Positions 16,099-23,697 are shown, counted from the first letter of the stretch. The stretch: 28,389 bases of DNA from an uncultured Lachnospiraceae bacterium (GCA_910588565.1 CAJUPF010000044.1:1-28389); one strand, 5' to 3'. A program made the numbers and translations. The notes: a model not told the origin generated them from the letters alone.

Positions 16099-17394
16099 TC
16101 AGTCCGCATCCCATACAACTTCCTCCAATCCTAGGTCATCGCCCTGTATCATTTTATTAAATCCACCAAGGACAAATTCTTCTTTAATCTGTCGTATATA
16201 TTCTGTATCAGTTATCAGCCTTTTAATAGTGACTATCAAACCACCTATATCTAACTGTTTTATTGCACTCTCATTTCCTACAAGCATATTTCCGGCAACC
16301 CAAAGAACATTACTTCCTGTTGCGATAACATTAGAGTACATAATAATTTTTCTAGTACGGACACTATATAATTCCTTTGAAATAGTCTTTGAAGAATCAT
16401 ACATCAGAGTATGAAGCGTACTTATCAAAAGATTAATTAATTCAGACAGCTTCGCAGATGTTCCGATTTTAATTATATCTCCAGCACTAATATAATTTGT
16501 CAACTTTTCAACTTCTGTATTCGACAGTATCAAATTTGCTCCAGGAATTTGAATACCACAGGGGGTGTATAAATCGGTACCAATATGTATAATCTGCTTA
16601 ATCAAAGAAGCTACAAATGCACTTGGCTGGTCTTTTGTTCTTTTTAGCATTTCTTTAAACATAATTGCCGTAGAACCATATGCCGCAATACGAGGGTCTT
16701 TAAAATCTGATGTAAATACCACATGGTTTGTTGTAAGCACTGGAATACCAATTCCACCCGCTATTACTGGCGTTTTAACACAAGTGATTGTGTTTGTCAT
16801 TATATTTCCAGTTCCAAAAATAAGACCAACTACAGGATCATGTCCTAATGTAGCAAATCTATGATTTGCACCTTTAAATAAAGAAAGTTTTTCATCTGGT
16901 ATCATTTCAGACAAATCAAAGTCCCAAGTTCTGTCTTTCCCGATTAATTTCTGCAAAGACTTATCTGTTAATGCAGCTGTAGCATCATACGGAACACCCA
17001 TTTTTGCAATAATATGGTCCATTGATGCATAGTATGGTCGTTCCTGAATTACACCTCCATTATTAAATCTTCTCAGTAGCTTTTCTTGAAAATCATGAAG
17101 CTTTGTTTCATTACGATTTCCAAAACCTGCAGTTTCTGATTTTGTAAGTTCATTCAATATTACTATTCGTGCAACTTGTAATCCAACAGCCACAAATAAA
17201 AATTTGATATCATTTCCTTTTAATCCGGTCTGAGACTCGAACTCTTTATCTAAGTTATTTAATATTTCTCTTGAATTATGTGCAACCTCAGCTACTCTAT
17301 TAGATTCATCTGCCAGTTTCTGCATATTATTTAGTGTAATATCCGAATTACTCTTAAGTTTTGTCCTTTTAGCTTCTAGTTCTTCTAAAGACAT
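16099..17394 (-). CDS. Unknown protein, coiled coil plus membrane-associated domain (module gene 2)
   Basis: I cannot assign this 431-residue protein to a named family. Residues 1-55 are a charged coiled coil (LEELEAKRTKLKSNSD). A hydrophobic stretch FLFVAVGLQVARIVIL (65-80) follows; I recall this motif from other uncharacterised accessory proteins. The middle holds HRFATLGHDPVVGLIFGTGN and a Gly/Ile-rich segment (TPVIAGGIGIPVLTT). The C-terminal third has moderately hydrophobic helices (SELINLLISTLHTLMY, YSNVIATGSNVLWVAGNM) and a conserved-looking end (TIKRLITDTEYIRQIKEEF). No nucleotide-binding or nuclease motif is visible and there is no signal peptide. The ATG follows AGGAGGGGG, 11 bases after the stop of the upstream gene, so the two are surely co-transcribed. 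Base composition is much more AT-rich than the flanking genes, which suggests transfer. Confidence 0.75.
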   Translation of the reverse strand: MSLEELEAKRTKLKSNSDITLNNMQKLADESNRVAEVAHNSREILNNLDKEFESQTGLKGNDIKFLFVAVGLQVARIVILNELTKSETAGFGNRNETKLHDFQEKLLRRFNNGGVIQERPYYASMDHIIAKMGVPYDATAALTDKSLQKLIGKDRTWDFDLSEMIPDEKLSLFKGANHRFATLGHDPVVGLIFGTGNIMTNTITCVKTPVIAGGIGIPVLTTNHVVFTSDFKDPRIAAYGSTAIMFKEMLKRTKDQPSAFVASLIKQIIHIGTDLYTPCGIQIPGANLILSNTEVEKLTNYISAGDIIKIGTSAKLSELINLLISTLHTLMYDSSKTISKELYSVRTRKIIMYSNVIATGSNVLWVAGNMLVGNESAIKQLDIGGLIVTIKRLITDTEYIRQIKEEFVLGGFNKMIQGDDLGLEEVVWDAD

Positions 17395-17405
17395 AATCCC
17401 CCTCC

Positions 17406-18494
17406 TTATACTGAACGCAAATTTTTTAAATCATTGTATATACCTTTAATATCAGCAATATATTCAAAAGAAGCACACTTTCTTTCAAGTTCCTTAATAT
17501 AATCTTTATACTGCTCTAGAAGCTTTTCGTACTCATCTCTTTCTTTCTCAAAGTCCTTTTTTTGACTTAAGAATTCATTGGCTTGTTCTCTTAGTTTTCG
17601 CTCATACTCATTTGAAGCCTCCGTATATCCAGCTTTCATTCCTTCTAGCCTTCCTTTATTTCTATCCTGAATCCATCTATCATAAAAGTTCTTAACTGCA
17701 ATCCATCCAATAGTTTCTGTAATACTTGCCGCAGTAGCAGTATTGACTATATTACCGATGCCTGGCATCCAACCAACCAAAAACTGTGAAACTGTCCTTC
17801 CGGCTATTGTGGCTCCTGCTGAAGCTATAATACTTTTAGCACCGGATTCTGTAATGTTTAATTCAAATATTGCACCTAGAGCAACTATCATTCCTATTTG
17901 AATTGGAACAATAACTACATTGTCTGAACCTGGTAATTGCGCCAAGCCAGTTCCAGCACCACCACAAGCCACTGATGCAGTATGAATCACTTCATTACAC
18001 TTCTTTAGCATATCAGGTGGCAAATCAATTTTTTTAATTTCTCCTGAAGATTTAATGGATGACTGTCCATAATACTCATCTATTTCTTTTAACTCAAGTA
18101 ATAAATTTTTCAGAATTTCCATATCAAATATATCAATTATTGTATATTCTGACATATTTGAATTCTGTACATCAAAATCCAAATGACCACTTCTTATTTT
18201 AAAATTTGAAATGTCTTTATATGCAAAATACAAAGCTTTTCCAAAATCTTTGTAATACATACCATCATTTGTAAATAATATACCTGTTTTTGATGTTCCA
18301 AAAAGAGTTGAATCATAAAATGAAACTAAACTATTGATTGCAACGTTACTATCAAATTTATTAAGCAATCTACTCATCACCTTGTCAGGAATATCGGGTG
18401 CAAAATAATGTTTCCAATCACCACCTTTTCTTAATGCTGAATCATATTTCTTAACAATTTCCACCATCTTCGTCGTTTTCCTAGATAATTCCAT
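17406..18494 (-). CDS. PH-like / DUF697-like / coiled-coil protein of unknown function (module gene 1)
   Basis: The 362 residues divide into three parts. Residues about 50-110 (TSKTGILFTNDGMYYKDF, then FAYKDISNFKI) look like a bacterial PH-like domain. Residues about 168-272 look like DUF697, the hydrophobic domain linked to some dynamin/Era-like GTPases: IQIGMIVALGAIFELNIT, then GWMPGIGNIVNTATAASITE and TIGWIAVKNF. Residues about 278-345 are a long charged coiled coil. No GTPase P-loop is present, so it is not itself a GTPase. Together this suggests a membrane-bound scaffold. The ATG follows GGAGGAAGC. It lies between the WYL regulator (97 bases upstream, same strand) and the 431-residue gene. 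AT-rich like its partner. Confidence 0.75.
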   Translation of the reverse strand: MELSRKTTKMVEIVKKYDSALRKGGDWKHYFAPDIPDKVMSRLLNKFDSNVAINSLVSFYDSTLFGTSKTGILFTNDGMYYKDFGKALYFAYKDISNFKIRSGHLDFDVQNSNMSEYTIIDIFDMEILKNLLLELKEIDEYYGQSSIKSSGEIKKIDLPPDMLKKCNEVIHTASVACGGAGTGLAQLPGSDNVVIVPIQIGMIVALGAIFELNITESGAKSIIASAGATIAGRTVSQFLVGWMPGIGNIVNTATAASITETIGWIAVKNFYDRWIQDRNKGRLEGMKAGYTEASNEYERKLREQANEFLSQKKDFEKERDEYEKLLEQYKDYIKELERKCASFEYIADIKGIYNDLKNLRSV

Positions 18495-18590
18495 ATAGCT
18501 TCCTCCAAAATAATATAATATCTCCGATCCTTTTGCATTACATCCTTAACTTTCATTCTTACAGATTTTCATAAATATATTATTATTGCT

Positions 18591-19535
18591 CTACCCAATC
18601 ACCTCCACATACTCCCCCTGGCTCCTAATCCACATATCAATTCCCTTTCCAAACACTTCCACCTCAACCGTATACACCCCCTCTTCTTCCTTCAAAATCT
18701 GCGCTGTAGGAAGCCTGTCCAGAATCGCATCTATATCTGTCCCCAAATACCGGAATTTTAATTTCTGCAGCTTGCCTCCATACATAAACTGAATCCGTTT
18801 CCGAAATTCTCCTTCCTCAAACCTGCTGCTGTAAGGAATATGGAACCTCTCATCCAAAACTTTCAGCCGTTTAATCCTGTCAATCCGGTAAATCGTCGGA
18901 AACGCATCATTGATCACTTCAAAGTTTTCCCGCACCTTTTCGTCATCAATAAATGCCGTAAGGTAAAAGTAATACTCGGAAAACATAATCGCAACCGGCT
19001 TTACTTTTCGCCTGACAATGGCTTTGTCTTTCGTCCGCATATAGTCCATTTCAATATATCTGCAGTTTCTGACAGCCTGTCCGATTTCCCACATGGTGTC
19101 CAGGAAATGCGTTCTGTGCCGTGGCTCAACATAATGAAAAGATTCATTGAGGATCAGATCTTTTACCAGTTTCCTGCTGATTTCGGGAACACAGCAGGAA
19201 ATCAGACGATCTAACATATCCAGCATTTCATCTTTTGTAAATGCTCTGCTGTCTAACAGGATTTTGCACAATGCCAGAATCTCACTGTTTGTCAGTTTTA
19301 TCTTGTAAATCTGCTCCAAACAATAGCCTTTTTTCGTATGATCGTAAACGACTGCGTTCACCAGTCCTGTATTTTCTGTTTCCATTTCCAGAAAATTGCG
19401 AATATCATCAATATCCCTTTGAATACTCCGCATATCAACCCCAAAACGCGCTGCCTCTTCCGCTTTTCGTATCAGACAGCCATCCATCAGTTTCGTATAG
19501 ATTCCAAGTACCCGTTCCACCTTACTGTAAGACAT
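18591..19535 (-). CDS. WYL-domain transcriptional regulator
   Basis: A DNA-binding regulator of 314 residues. Residues 1-50 form a DeoR/HTH_11-type winged helix (KAEEAARFGVDMRSIQRDID is the helix-turn-helix). The WYL domain (about 140-220) has the characteristic segment EYYFYLTAFIDD, where the signature Trp is replaced by Phe (F190-Y191-L192). A C-terminal WCX-like part follows (VEVEVFGKGIDMWIRSQGEYVEV). WYL proteins sense small ligands or nucleic acids and often sit beside defence or stress genes. It is upstream of the two-gene module on the same strand and may control it. The ATG follows AGGAGGGG; the promoter is at 19572-19580. Confidence 0.92.
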   Translation of the reverse strand: MSYSKVERVLGIYTKLMDGCLIRKAEEAARFGVDMRSIQRDIDDIRNFLEMETENTGLVNAVVYDHTKKGYCLEQIYKIKLTNSEILALCKILLDSRAFTKDEMLDMLDRLISCCVPEISRKLVKDLILNESFHYVEPRHRTHFLDTMWEIGQAVRNCRYIEMDYMRTKDKAIVRRKVKPVAIMFSEYYFYLTAFIDDEKVRENFEVINDAFPTIYRIDRIKRLKVLDERFHIPYSSRFEEGEFRKRIQFMYGGKLQKLKFRYLGTDIDAILDRLPTAQILKEEEGVYTVEVEVFGKGIDMWIRSQGEYVEVIG

Positions 19536-19571
19536 ATTCCCCTCCTGATTCTCTGCCCTGTTTTTGTGTGT

Positions 19572-19580
19572 ATTATATCA
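19572..19580 (-). promoter_or_regulatory. Extended -10 promoter of the WYL regulator gene
   Basis: On the minus strand TGATATAAT is a perfect extended -10 element, about 37 bases before the ATG. No good -35 box stands 17 bases upstream, which is normal for extended -10 promoters. Confidence 0.6.
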
Positions 19581-19722
19581 AAAGGGATGGACAATATCTG
19601 TCTTTCCTCTGCATTATTTTTCATTTTTTTATAAAAAAATTTAAATTCTCTTATCATCTTCCAAAATCTGCATATTCATTTCAATTTTACCGTTTTTTCC
19701 GTTAAAAGGCAACACAAAAATT

Positions 19723-19748
19723 CTATGTTAGGTAAAATTCAAACATAG
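19723..19748. promoter_or_regulatory. Candidate operator upstream of the XRE regulator
   Basis: CTATGTT (19723-19729) and AACATAG (19742-19748) form a perfect inverted repeat with a 12-base gap, about 45 bases before the XRE start codon. A dimeric XRE repressor would typically bind such a site, so autoregulation is plausible. This is inferred. Confidence 0.4.
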
Positions 19749-19790
19749 ATAGACAGAATCTGACTATTTTATTCATGTGAGGTATATATA

Positions 19791-20015
19791 ATGACATGCC
19801 ATGAACGCATTCGGGATTTAAGACAGGATCATGACTATAACCAGACTTTCGTAGCCAGGACAATACATGTTGCCCAGACCACCTATTCTGACTACGAAAA
19901 TGGAAAAGTGCGCATTCCGTTGGAATGTTTAATAGAACTGGCGAGACTTTATGATGTAGATTTGAATTATATTGCCGGTATCAGCAACCGGAAAAACAAG
20001 TTTCCGCAAAAATAA
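19791..20015 (+). CDS. Small XRE-family HTH regulator
   Basis: The 74-residue protein is nearly all helix-turn-helix (Cro/C1 type, about residues 4-62): ERIRDLRQDHDYNQTFVART, then QTTYSDYENGKVRIPLECLI and ARLYDVDLNYIAGIS. It has no extra ligand or protease domain. The ATG follows GAGG at about 8 bases. It is divergent from the WYL regulator and followed at once by a strong hairpin. Targets are unknown; autoregulation through 19723-19748 is possible. Confidence 0.92.
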   Translation: MTCHERIRDLRQDHDYNQTFVARTIHVAQTTYSDYENGKVRIPLECLIELARLYDVDLNYIAGISNRKNKFPQK

Positions 20016-20016
20016 T

Positions 20017-20066
20017 GCGATTGTGATACCGGAAATCAGACAGTCGGTTTCCGGTATCACAATCGC
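20017..20066. terminator. 19-bp perfect hairpin after the XRE gene
   Basis: GCGATTGTGATACCGGAAA (20017-20035) and TTTCCGGTATCACAATCGC (20048-20066) are exact reverse complements with a 12-base loop. The stem begins one base after the XRE stop. The T-tract is only TTTG on the plus side, but stem length and position support a terminator for the XRE gene, and possibly for the convergent hydrolase. Confidence 0.8.
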
Positions 20067-20106
20067 TTTGAATCAATTGCTTTGAATCAGTTGCGTTAAA
20101 TCAGTC
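20065..20106. repeat. Three 14-bp direct repeats
   Basis: GCTTTGAATCAATT (20065-20078), GCTTTGAATCAGTT (20079-20092) and GCGTTAAATCAGTC (20093-20106) stand in direct tandem beside the hairpin. The remaining 100 bases up to the hydrolase stop hold nothing I can support. Confidence 0.65.
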
Positions 20107-20205
20107 CCGTGTACTCTTTCGATGAGCGGTTCAAACGCATTTCTAAATACCTGGCATATTTTATAGCATTCCACACACCAATTTTGCTGTGTGCCAACGC
20201 AGAAT

Positions 20206-21147
20206 TTACCTTCCCATAATCCGATGCATCCACTGATAAATATCCTGATAAACATCCTCCCGATCCAGCTCGTTCAATATTTCATGCCTGTCGTTTTCAT
20301 AAAGTTTCATGGATACGTGCCGGATGCCTGCTTTTTTATACTGCTCAAAGGCTTTTTTCACGCCTTTTCCCATATTTCCTACTGGATCTTTATCCCCGGA
20401 TACCAGAAACAGCGGCAGCTCTTTGGAGATTCTGGCAATATTTTTTGGCTGGTTGTCATAATATACCGCTTCCATCAGCCCATAATAGCCATTTACCGTA
20501 AAATCAAATCCGCTTCTGGGATCGGTAAAAAACCGTCCCGCAAGGCTTACATCTTTTGTCAGCCAGTTATTTGCAATATCCTCCCCGGTCAGATCGTACT
20601 GCTGGTATGGCCCCATATAGGACATAGCTTTTACCATAGGACTCCTGTAATGCCAGCCGCGCACATTTCCCAATACACGGCAGATCAGCATTCCCAGGCG
20701 CATCAGGCCATTCGGCATACTCCCGGTTCCTACGATAACTGCTCCGCTCAGCCCTTTCGAATGCAGCGTCAGATATTTTCGGAGCATATAAGATCCCATG
20801 CTGTGGCCTAACATAAAATACGGGATTCCTTCGTTTTCTTCCTGAATATGTTTCCGTAATGTATGCATATCCTGAACCAATGTATGGCTTGGATTTTTTT
20901 CTGTAAAAAAACCATATTCTGTGGAGGCGGATATGCTTGCCCCGTGTCCTAAATGATCATGTCCCACAACCAGAAAACCCCGTTCTGTTAAAAATCCGGC
21001 AAACTCCTCATAACGCTCGATATATTCCTGCATCCCATGGGTAATCTGCAGAATCGCGGAATACTCTTTTGTATCCGGCAGCCATTTGACTCCGTGAATT
21101 TTTGTCTTTCTGTCTGCGGATAAAAATCTAAACTCTTTTTTTATCAT
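20206..21147 (-). CDS. Alpha/beta hydrolase, lysophospholipase / monoacylglycerol lipase type
   Basis: A 313-residue serine hydrolase of the Hydrolase_4 (PldB/MGL) family, probably acting on monoacylglycerols or lysophospholipids. The nucleophile elbow is MLGHSMGSYM with Ser116. The acid is probably D254 in LVSGDKDPVG and the base H288 in ENDRHEILNE. The oxyanion region ITHGMQEYIERYEEFA and GHDHLGHGAS are classic for the family. No signal peptide is present, so it is cytosolic. The ATG follows GAAGGAGGAC. It stands alone, with a 413-base gap to recJ upstream. Confidence 0.93.
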   Translation of the reverse strand: MIKKEFRFLSADRKTKIHGVKWLPDTKEYSAILQITHGMQEYIERYEEFAGFLTERGFLVVGHDHLGHGASISASTEYGFFTEKNPSHTLVQDMHTLRKHIQEENEGIPYFMLGHSMGSYMLRKYLTLHSKGLSGAVIVGTGSMPNGLMRLGMLICRVLGNVRGWHYRSPMVKAMSYMGPYQQYDLTGEDIANNWLTKDVSLAGRFFTDPRSGFDFTVNGYYGLMEAVYYDNQPKNIARISKELPLFLVSGDKDPVGNMGKGVKKAFEQYKKAGIRHVSMKLYENDRHEILNELDREDVYQDIYQWMHRIMGR

Positions 21148-21169
21148 GTTGTCCTCCTTCTTTTAGCTT

Positions 21170-21560
21170 TTGGCAGTATCAGTTTTATATGCCCTGCATC
21201 AGCTCCCCAAGTAAATTTCAATGGTTACAGAAGCTATTAGCCTATCCTCTCTTTCTTGGTTCTTTCTTAGCTTTGGATATTGCGTCCCTGCCAGTGTTTC
21301 GGATTTTGCTGGAAATTTAGTATTCCAGCAAGACTGAATCTGACAGCATATCCAGACATGAGAAAGAACCTCTTTCTTTTGCTTAGGCGCTCAAAATTTT
21401 CGTCAATAACTCCGGCAAGGCCAGTCTAAAAGCCCGTAACTACAGTTCTGAAGTACAAAAAATGATGCCACTGCATTTAATTCCCATTTCTATACATCTG
21501 GCTGATAGCAATTCTCAAACACGCGTTAACATGTAATTCTCGGATGTTTGTTACAGAACA
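21170..21560 (-). other. Structured intergenic region, possible non-coding RNA or leader
   Basis: There is no convincing gene in this gap. On the minus strand a 52-codon open stretch (including NFERLSKRKRFFLMSGYAVR) begins directly after a stop and has no ribosome site. Structure is more notable: a perfect 9-bp hairpin TTGCTGGAA/TTCCAGCAA (21306-21314 with 21323-21331), and AGAAAGAACC (21361-21370), which can pair either with GGTTCTTTCT (21258-21267) around that hairpin or with the adjacent TCTTTCT. It may be a ncRNA or the leader of the hydrolase gene. Confidence 0.25.
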
Positions 21561-23282
21561 TCAGCAATAACCGGATATCACAAACTGAATTTCTTCCCGG
21601 CCCATGTAGCTGTTGATCTCCGGGTAATATACAATAGAGATTGTGCTTTTTTCCTCCAGAAAATTCATAAATTCCTCTGTATCCCCAAAATACACTGCAG
21701 GATAATTTTTTCCTATTGTATCTTCTAAGGTAAGTTTCAGCACATTTCTGTTTTTTCCTACAATCCGGCTGCTTTTTATATGGATATTTTTATCTGCAAA
21801 AACTGGTTTGCTGTTTCCTTTTCCAAAGGGTTCTAAAATTTTAAACTCCTCTATCAGAGATTTTGTCACATAGGAAAGCGGCATAGGCACATCAATATGT
21901 AGTTTGGGGATAAAATCCTCTTCTGTCAGTGTAGAATAGGCGTTGATTCTCCGAATAAATTCCTCCAGGTTTTGTCTGGGAAACGAGAGACCCGCTGCCA
22001 TTGGGTGCCCTCCGAATTTGCTGAACAGATCCTGGCATTTGCATAATTCCTCATACATGGAATAGGCTTCAATAGAACGTCCGGAGCCTTTGATGCCTTC
22101 TTCCGAATCTGTCAGCACAAACACAGGATGATTATATTCTTCCCGGATTCTTCCGGCAACGATTCCGGCTAGGCTCTCATGAAGTTCTGGCAGATACACA
22201 ATCATAACTTTTTCGGCATCCAAATGCTGTTGTTCAATCTGTTCTTTGGCTTCCTGCAATCCGTCGGCTGTCATCTGTTTACGCTCTTCATTTAAATCGG
22301 AAAGCTCTGCGGCAAGTATGGCTGCCTCTGCTTCCTCTTCCGCCAGCAGCAGCTTTAATGCGCGGATTGCCGTATCCAGTCTTCCGCCGGCATTGATACA
22401 GGGGCCAAGCACAAATCCCAGATGGTAGGTTCCCAGACGATCCGGCTGCACAGCCTTTTGCTGTATCAGAGTGCGCAGCCCTATGTTTTTTGTCTGGCGC
22501 ATCTGTTCTAAGCCGTATTTTACAATAATTCTGTTTTCATCCGCCAAATCCATGACATCGCCGACTGTAGCAAATGCCGCCTCTTCCAGAAACTCCATCG
22601 CTTCCTCCGCTGGAATTTCGCAGGCTTCGTATAAAACCTGTATCACCTTAAAGGCTACCACTGCCCCGCAGATTTCCTGAAACGGATAGCCGCACTCTTT
22701 TTGTTTGGGATTTACTATGGCATCTGCTTTGCTTTTCAGATAAGTACGGACTCCGTTTTCTTCTATATAGGGAATATCATGATGATCTGTGACCAGTACG
22801 GTAAGCCCCAATTCCTTAGCATACAAAATCGCATCTATGGCTGCAATTCCATTATCACAGGTAATAATGGTATCTGCTCCTTCTTCTTTTGCCTGGGTAA
22901 TCAGATTTTCATTGATTCCATAACCATCTTTCATGCGGTGGGGAATTGCCGCCGTTACCATGCCGCCTGCACGCCGGATTCCTTTCAGCAGAATGTAGGT
23001 GGATAACACGCCGTCAATATCGTAGTCTCCGATTATACGAATCTGTTTTCCTGCATGGATTTTTTCCCTGAGAATTGTAACCAGACGGTCTGCATCTTTT
23101 AAAAGATGCGGGGAATACAGACTGGACAATTCCGGGTTTAAATATTTTTCAATATCAGAATCTTCTATAATATCCCGGTTACGCAGAATACGGGCTGTCA
23201 CCTGGTCAATTCCATATTTCTCACCAATTGCCTTAAAATCCGCGCGTTTTCCTGCTACAAACCATTTTTCTCTCTTTTTCAT
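21561..23282 (-). CDS. recJ: Single-stranded-DNA-specific exonuclease RecJ
   Basis: RecJ degrades ssDNA 5' to 3' in recombination and mismatch repair. The DHH phosphoesterase motifs are intact: IGDYDIDGVLSTY (D86, D88, D90), TIITCDNGIA, and VLVTDHHDIP (D166-H167-H168). The DHHA1 part shows SGRSIEAYSMYEEL and KFGGHPMAAGLSF with the GGH motif, followed by the C-terminal OB fold. At 573 residues it is the compact form without the extra Firmicute C-terminal domain. The frame extends to 23327, but that ATG has no ribosome site; the ATG at 23280-23282 follows AGGAATAG, so it is chosen. The leader holds the 70-bp repeat. Confidence 0.95.
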   Translation of the reverse strand: MKKREKWFVAGKRADFKAIGEKYGIDQVTARILRNRDIIEDSDIEKYLNPELSSLYSPHLLKDADRLVTILREKIHAGKQIRIIGDYDIDGVLSTYILLKGIRRAGGMVTAAIPHRMKDGYGINENLITQAKEEGADTIITCDNGIAAIDAILYAKELGLTVLVTDHHDIPYIEENGVRTYLKSKADAIVNPKQKECGYPFQEICGAVVAFKVIQVLYEACEIPAEEAMEFLEEAAFATVGDVMDLADENRIIVKYGLEQMRQTKNIGLRTLIQQKAVQPDRLGTYHLGFVLGPCINAGGRLDTAIRALKLLLAEEEAEAAILAAELSDLNEERKQMTADGLQEAKEQIEQQHLDAEKVMIVYLPELHESLAGIVAGRIREEYNHPVFVLTDSEEGIKGSGRSIEAYSMYEELCKCQDLFSKFGGHPMAAGLSFPRQNLEEFIRRINAYSTLTEEDFIPKLHIDVPMPLSYVTKSLIEEFKILEPFGKGNSKPVFADKNIHIKSSRIVGKNRNVLKLTLEDTIGKNYPAVYFGDTEEFMNFLEEKSTISIVYYPEINSYMGREEIQFVISGYC

Positions 23283-23304
23283 ACTATTCCTGACCTTATC
23301 TTTT

Positions 23305-23374
23305 CTAATTTCCTTATTCTGCCGCATGGCATCAAGGGATGCCTGGAGGGTATTTCCTTATTCTGCCGTATGGC
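23305..23374 (-). repeat. 70-bp leader repeat upstream of recJ
   Basis: On the minus strand this reads GCCATACGGCAGAATAAGG, then AAATACCCTCCAGGCATCCC, then TTGATGCCATGCGGCAG and AATAAGGAAATTAG. It matches 11388-11457 almost base for base apart from small indels, in the same orientation relative to the following gene. The inner part GGCATCCCTTGATGCC can fold. Confidence 0.8.
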
Positions 23375-23384
23375 CGTATTTGTT

Positions 23385-23392
23385 ATTTTATC
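23385..23392 (-). promoter_or_regulatory. Probable extended -10 promoter of recJ
   Basis: On the minus strand TGATAAAAT has the extended -10 form, with only a poor -35 match upstream. Transcription would start about five bases before the 70-bp repeat, as at the 11467 gene. Confidence 0.5.
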
Positions 23393-23414
23393 ATAAGCCA
23401 GCAGATCCGAAAAG

Positions 23415-23442
23415 CCCCGGAAACAACAAAACATTTCCGGGG
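23415..23442. terminator. Terminator between recJ and the transglutaminase gene
   Basis: CCCCGGAAA (23415-23423) pairs perfectly with TTTCCGGGG (23434-23442), with TTTTT on the plus side and CTTTT on the minus side. It probably ends the transglutaminase transcript before the recJ promoter. Confidence 0.8.
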
Positions 23443-23447
23443 TTTTT

Positions 23448-23612
23448 ACATTATGTAACAGTTCAGATACCTTCACTATTACTGGATTACAGGCATTCAG
23501 CCTATTTAAAGTCGCCAGCGGCGAGGAGCTGGATGCTTCCTGGCCTCATGTTTTGGTATAGTCAGCGCAAAATGCGCAGATCTGTCTGAACGATTACTAC
23601 ATTATTACATTT
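23448..23612. mobile_element. MITE-like palindromic element
   Basis: The ends are imperfect inverted repeats: ATGTA then GTTCAGA (23453-23467) on the left against TCTGAAC then TACAT (23585-23602) on the right. Inside are smaller hairpins: AGGC/GCCT (23491-23503), CCAGC/GCTGG (23515-23532) and GCGCA/TGCGC (23565-23577). There is no gene inside. Size and folding fit a miniature inverted-repeat element or a structured RNA. I recall similar sequence recurring in gut Lachnospiraceae but cannot verify that here. Confidence 0.4.
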
Positions 23613-23616
23613 TCTG

Positions 23617-23697
23617 TCATTCTGCAATCCGTGTAGCGCCGACATATAATTCAAAAATTTTGTTCCTGGCTGTATCATCAGCTGCTCCGGTTTCCGG
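23617..23697 (-). pseudogene. 26-codon relic of a SleC-like C-terminus
   Basis: Directly after the stop of the transglutaminase gene and in the same frame, 26 codons ending at TGA (23617-23619) encode a tail including KIFELYVGATRIAE. This matches the end of the SleC-like protein (KISEIYVGVTRIAELY); over the 26 codons about 62 of 78 bases agree by my count. It has no start, so it is a remnant left by duplication or recombination, not a gene. Confidence 0.8.

Noticed and set aside
16099..18494. Known toxin-antitoxin or restriction system
   Set aside because: No nuclease, methyltransferase, kinase or antitoxin motif is visible in either protein, and both are larger than typical toxin-antitoxin proteins.
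20017..20106. Possible CRISPR or attachment-site repeats
   Set aside because: Three 14-bp direct repeats without spacers and one hairpin do not fit a CRISPR array; no integrase is nearby.
20073..20255. 60-codon minus-strand frame overlapping the hydrolase end
   Set aside because: It overlaps a certain gene, has no ribosome site, and another frame is equally open there; no family resemblance.
21170..21560. T-box or other known riboswitch
   Set aside because: No T-box sequence or other recognisable riboswitch core was found; only generic pairing is visible.
23279..23476. 65-codon minus-strand frame over the recJ leader
   Set aside because: It runs through a terminator hairpin, the recJ promoter and the 70-bp repeat, so it is better explained as non-coding.
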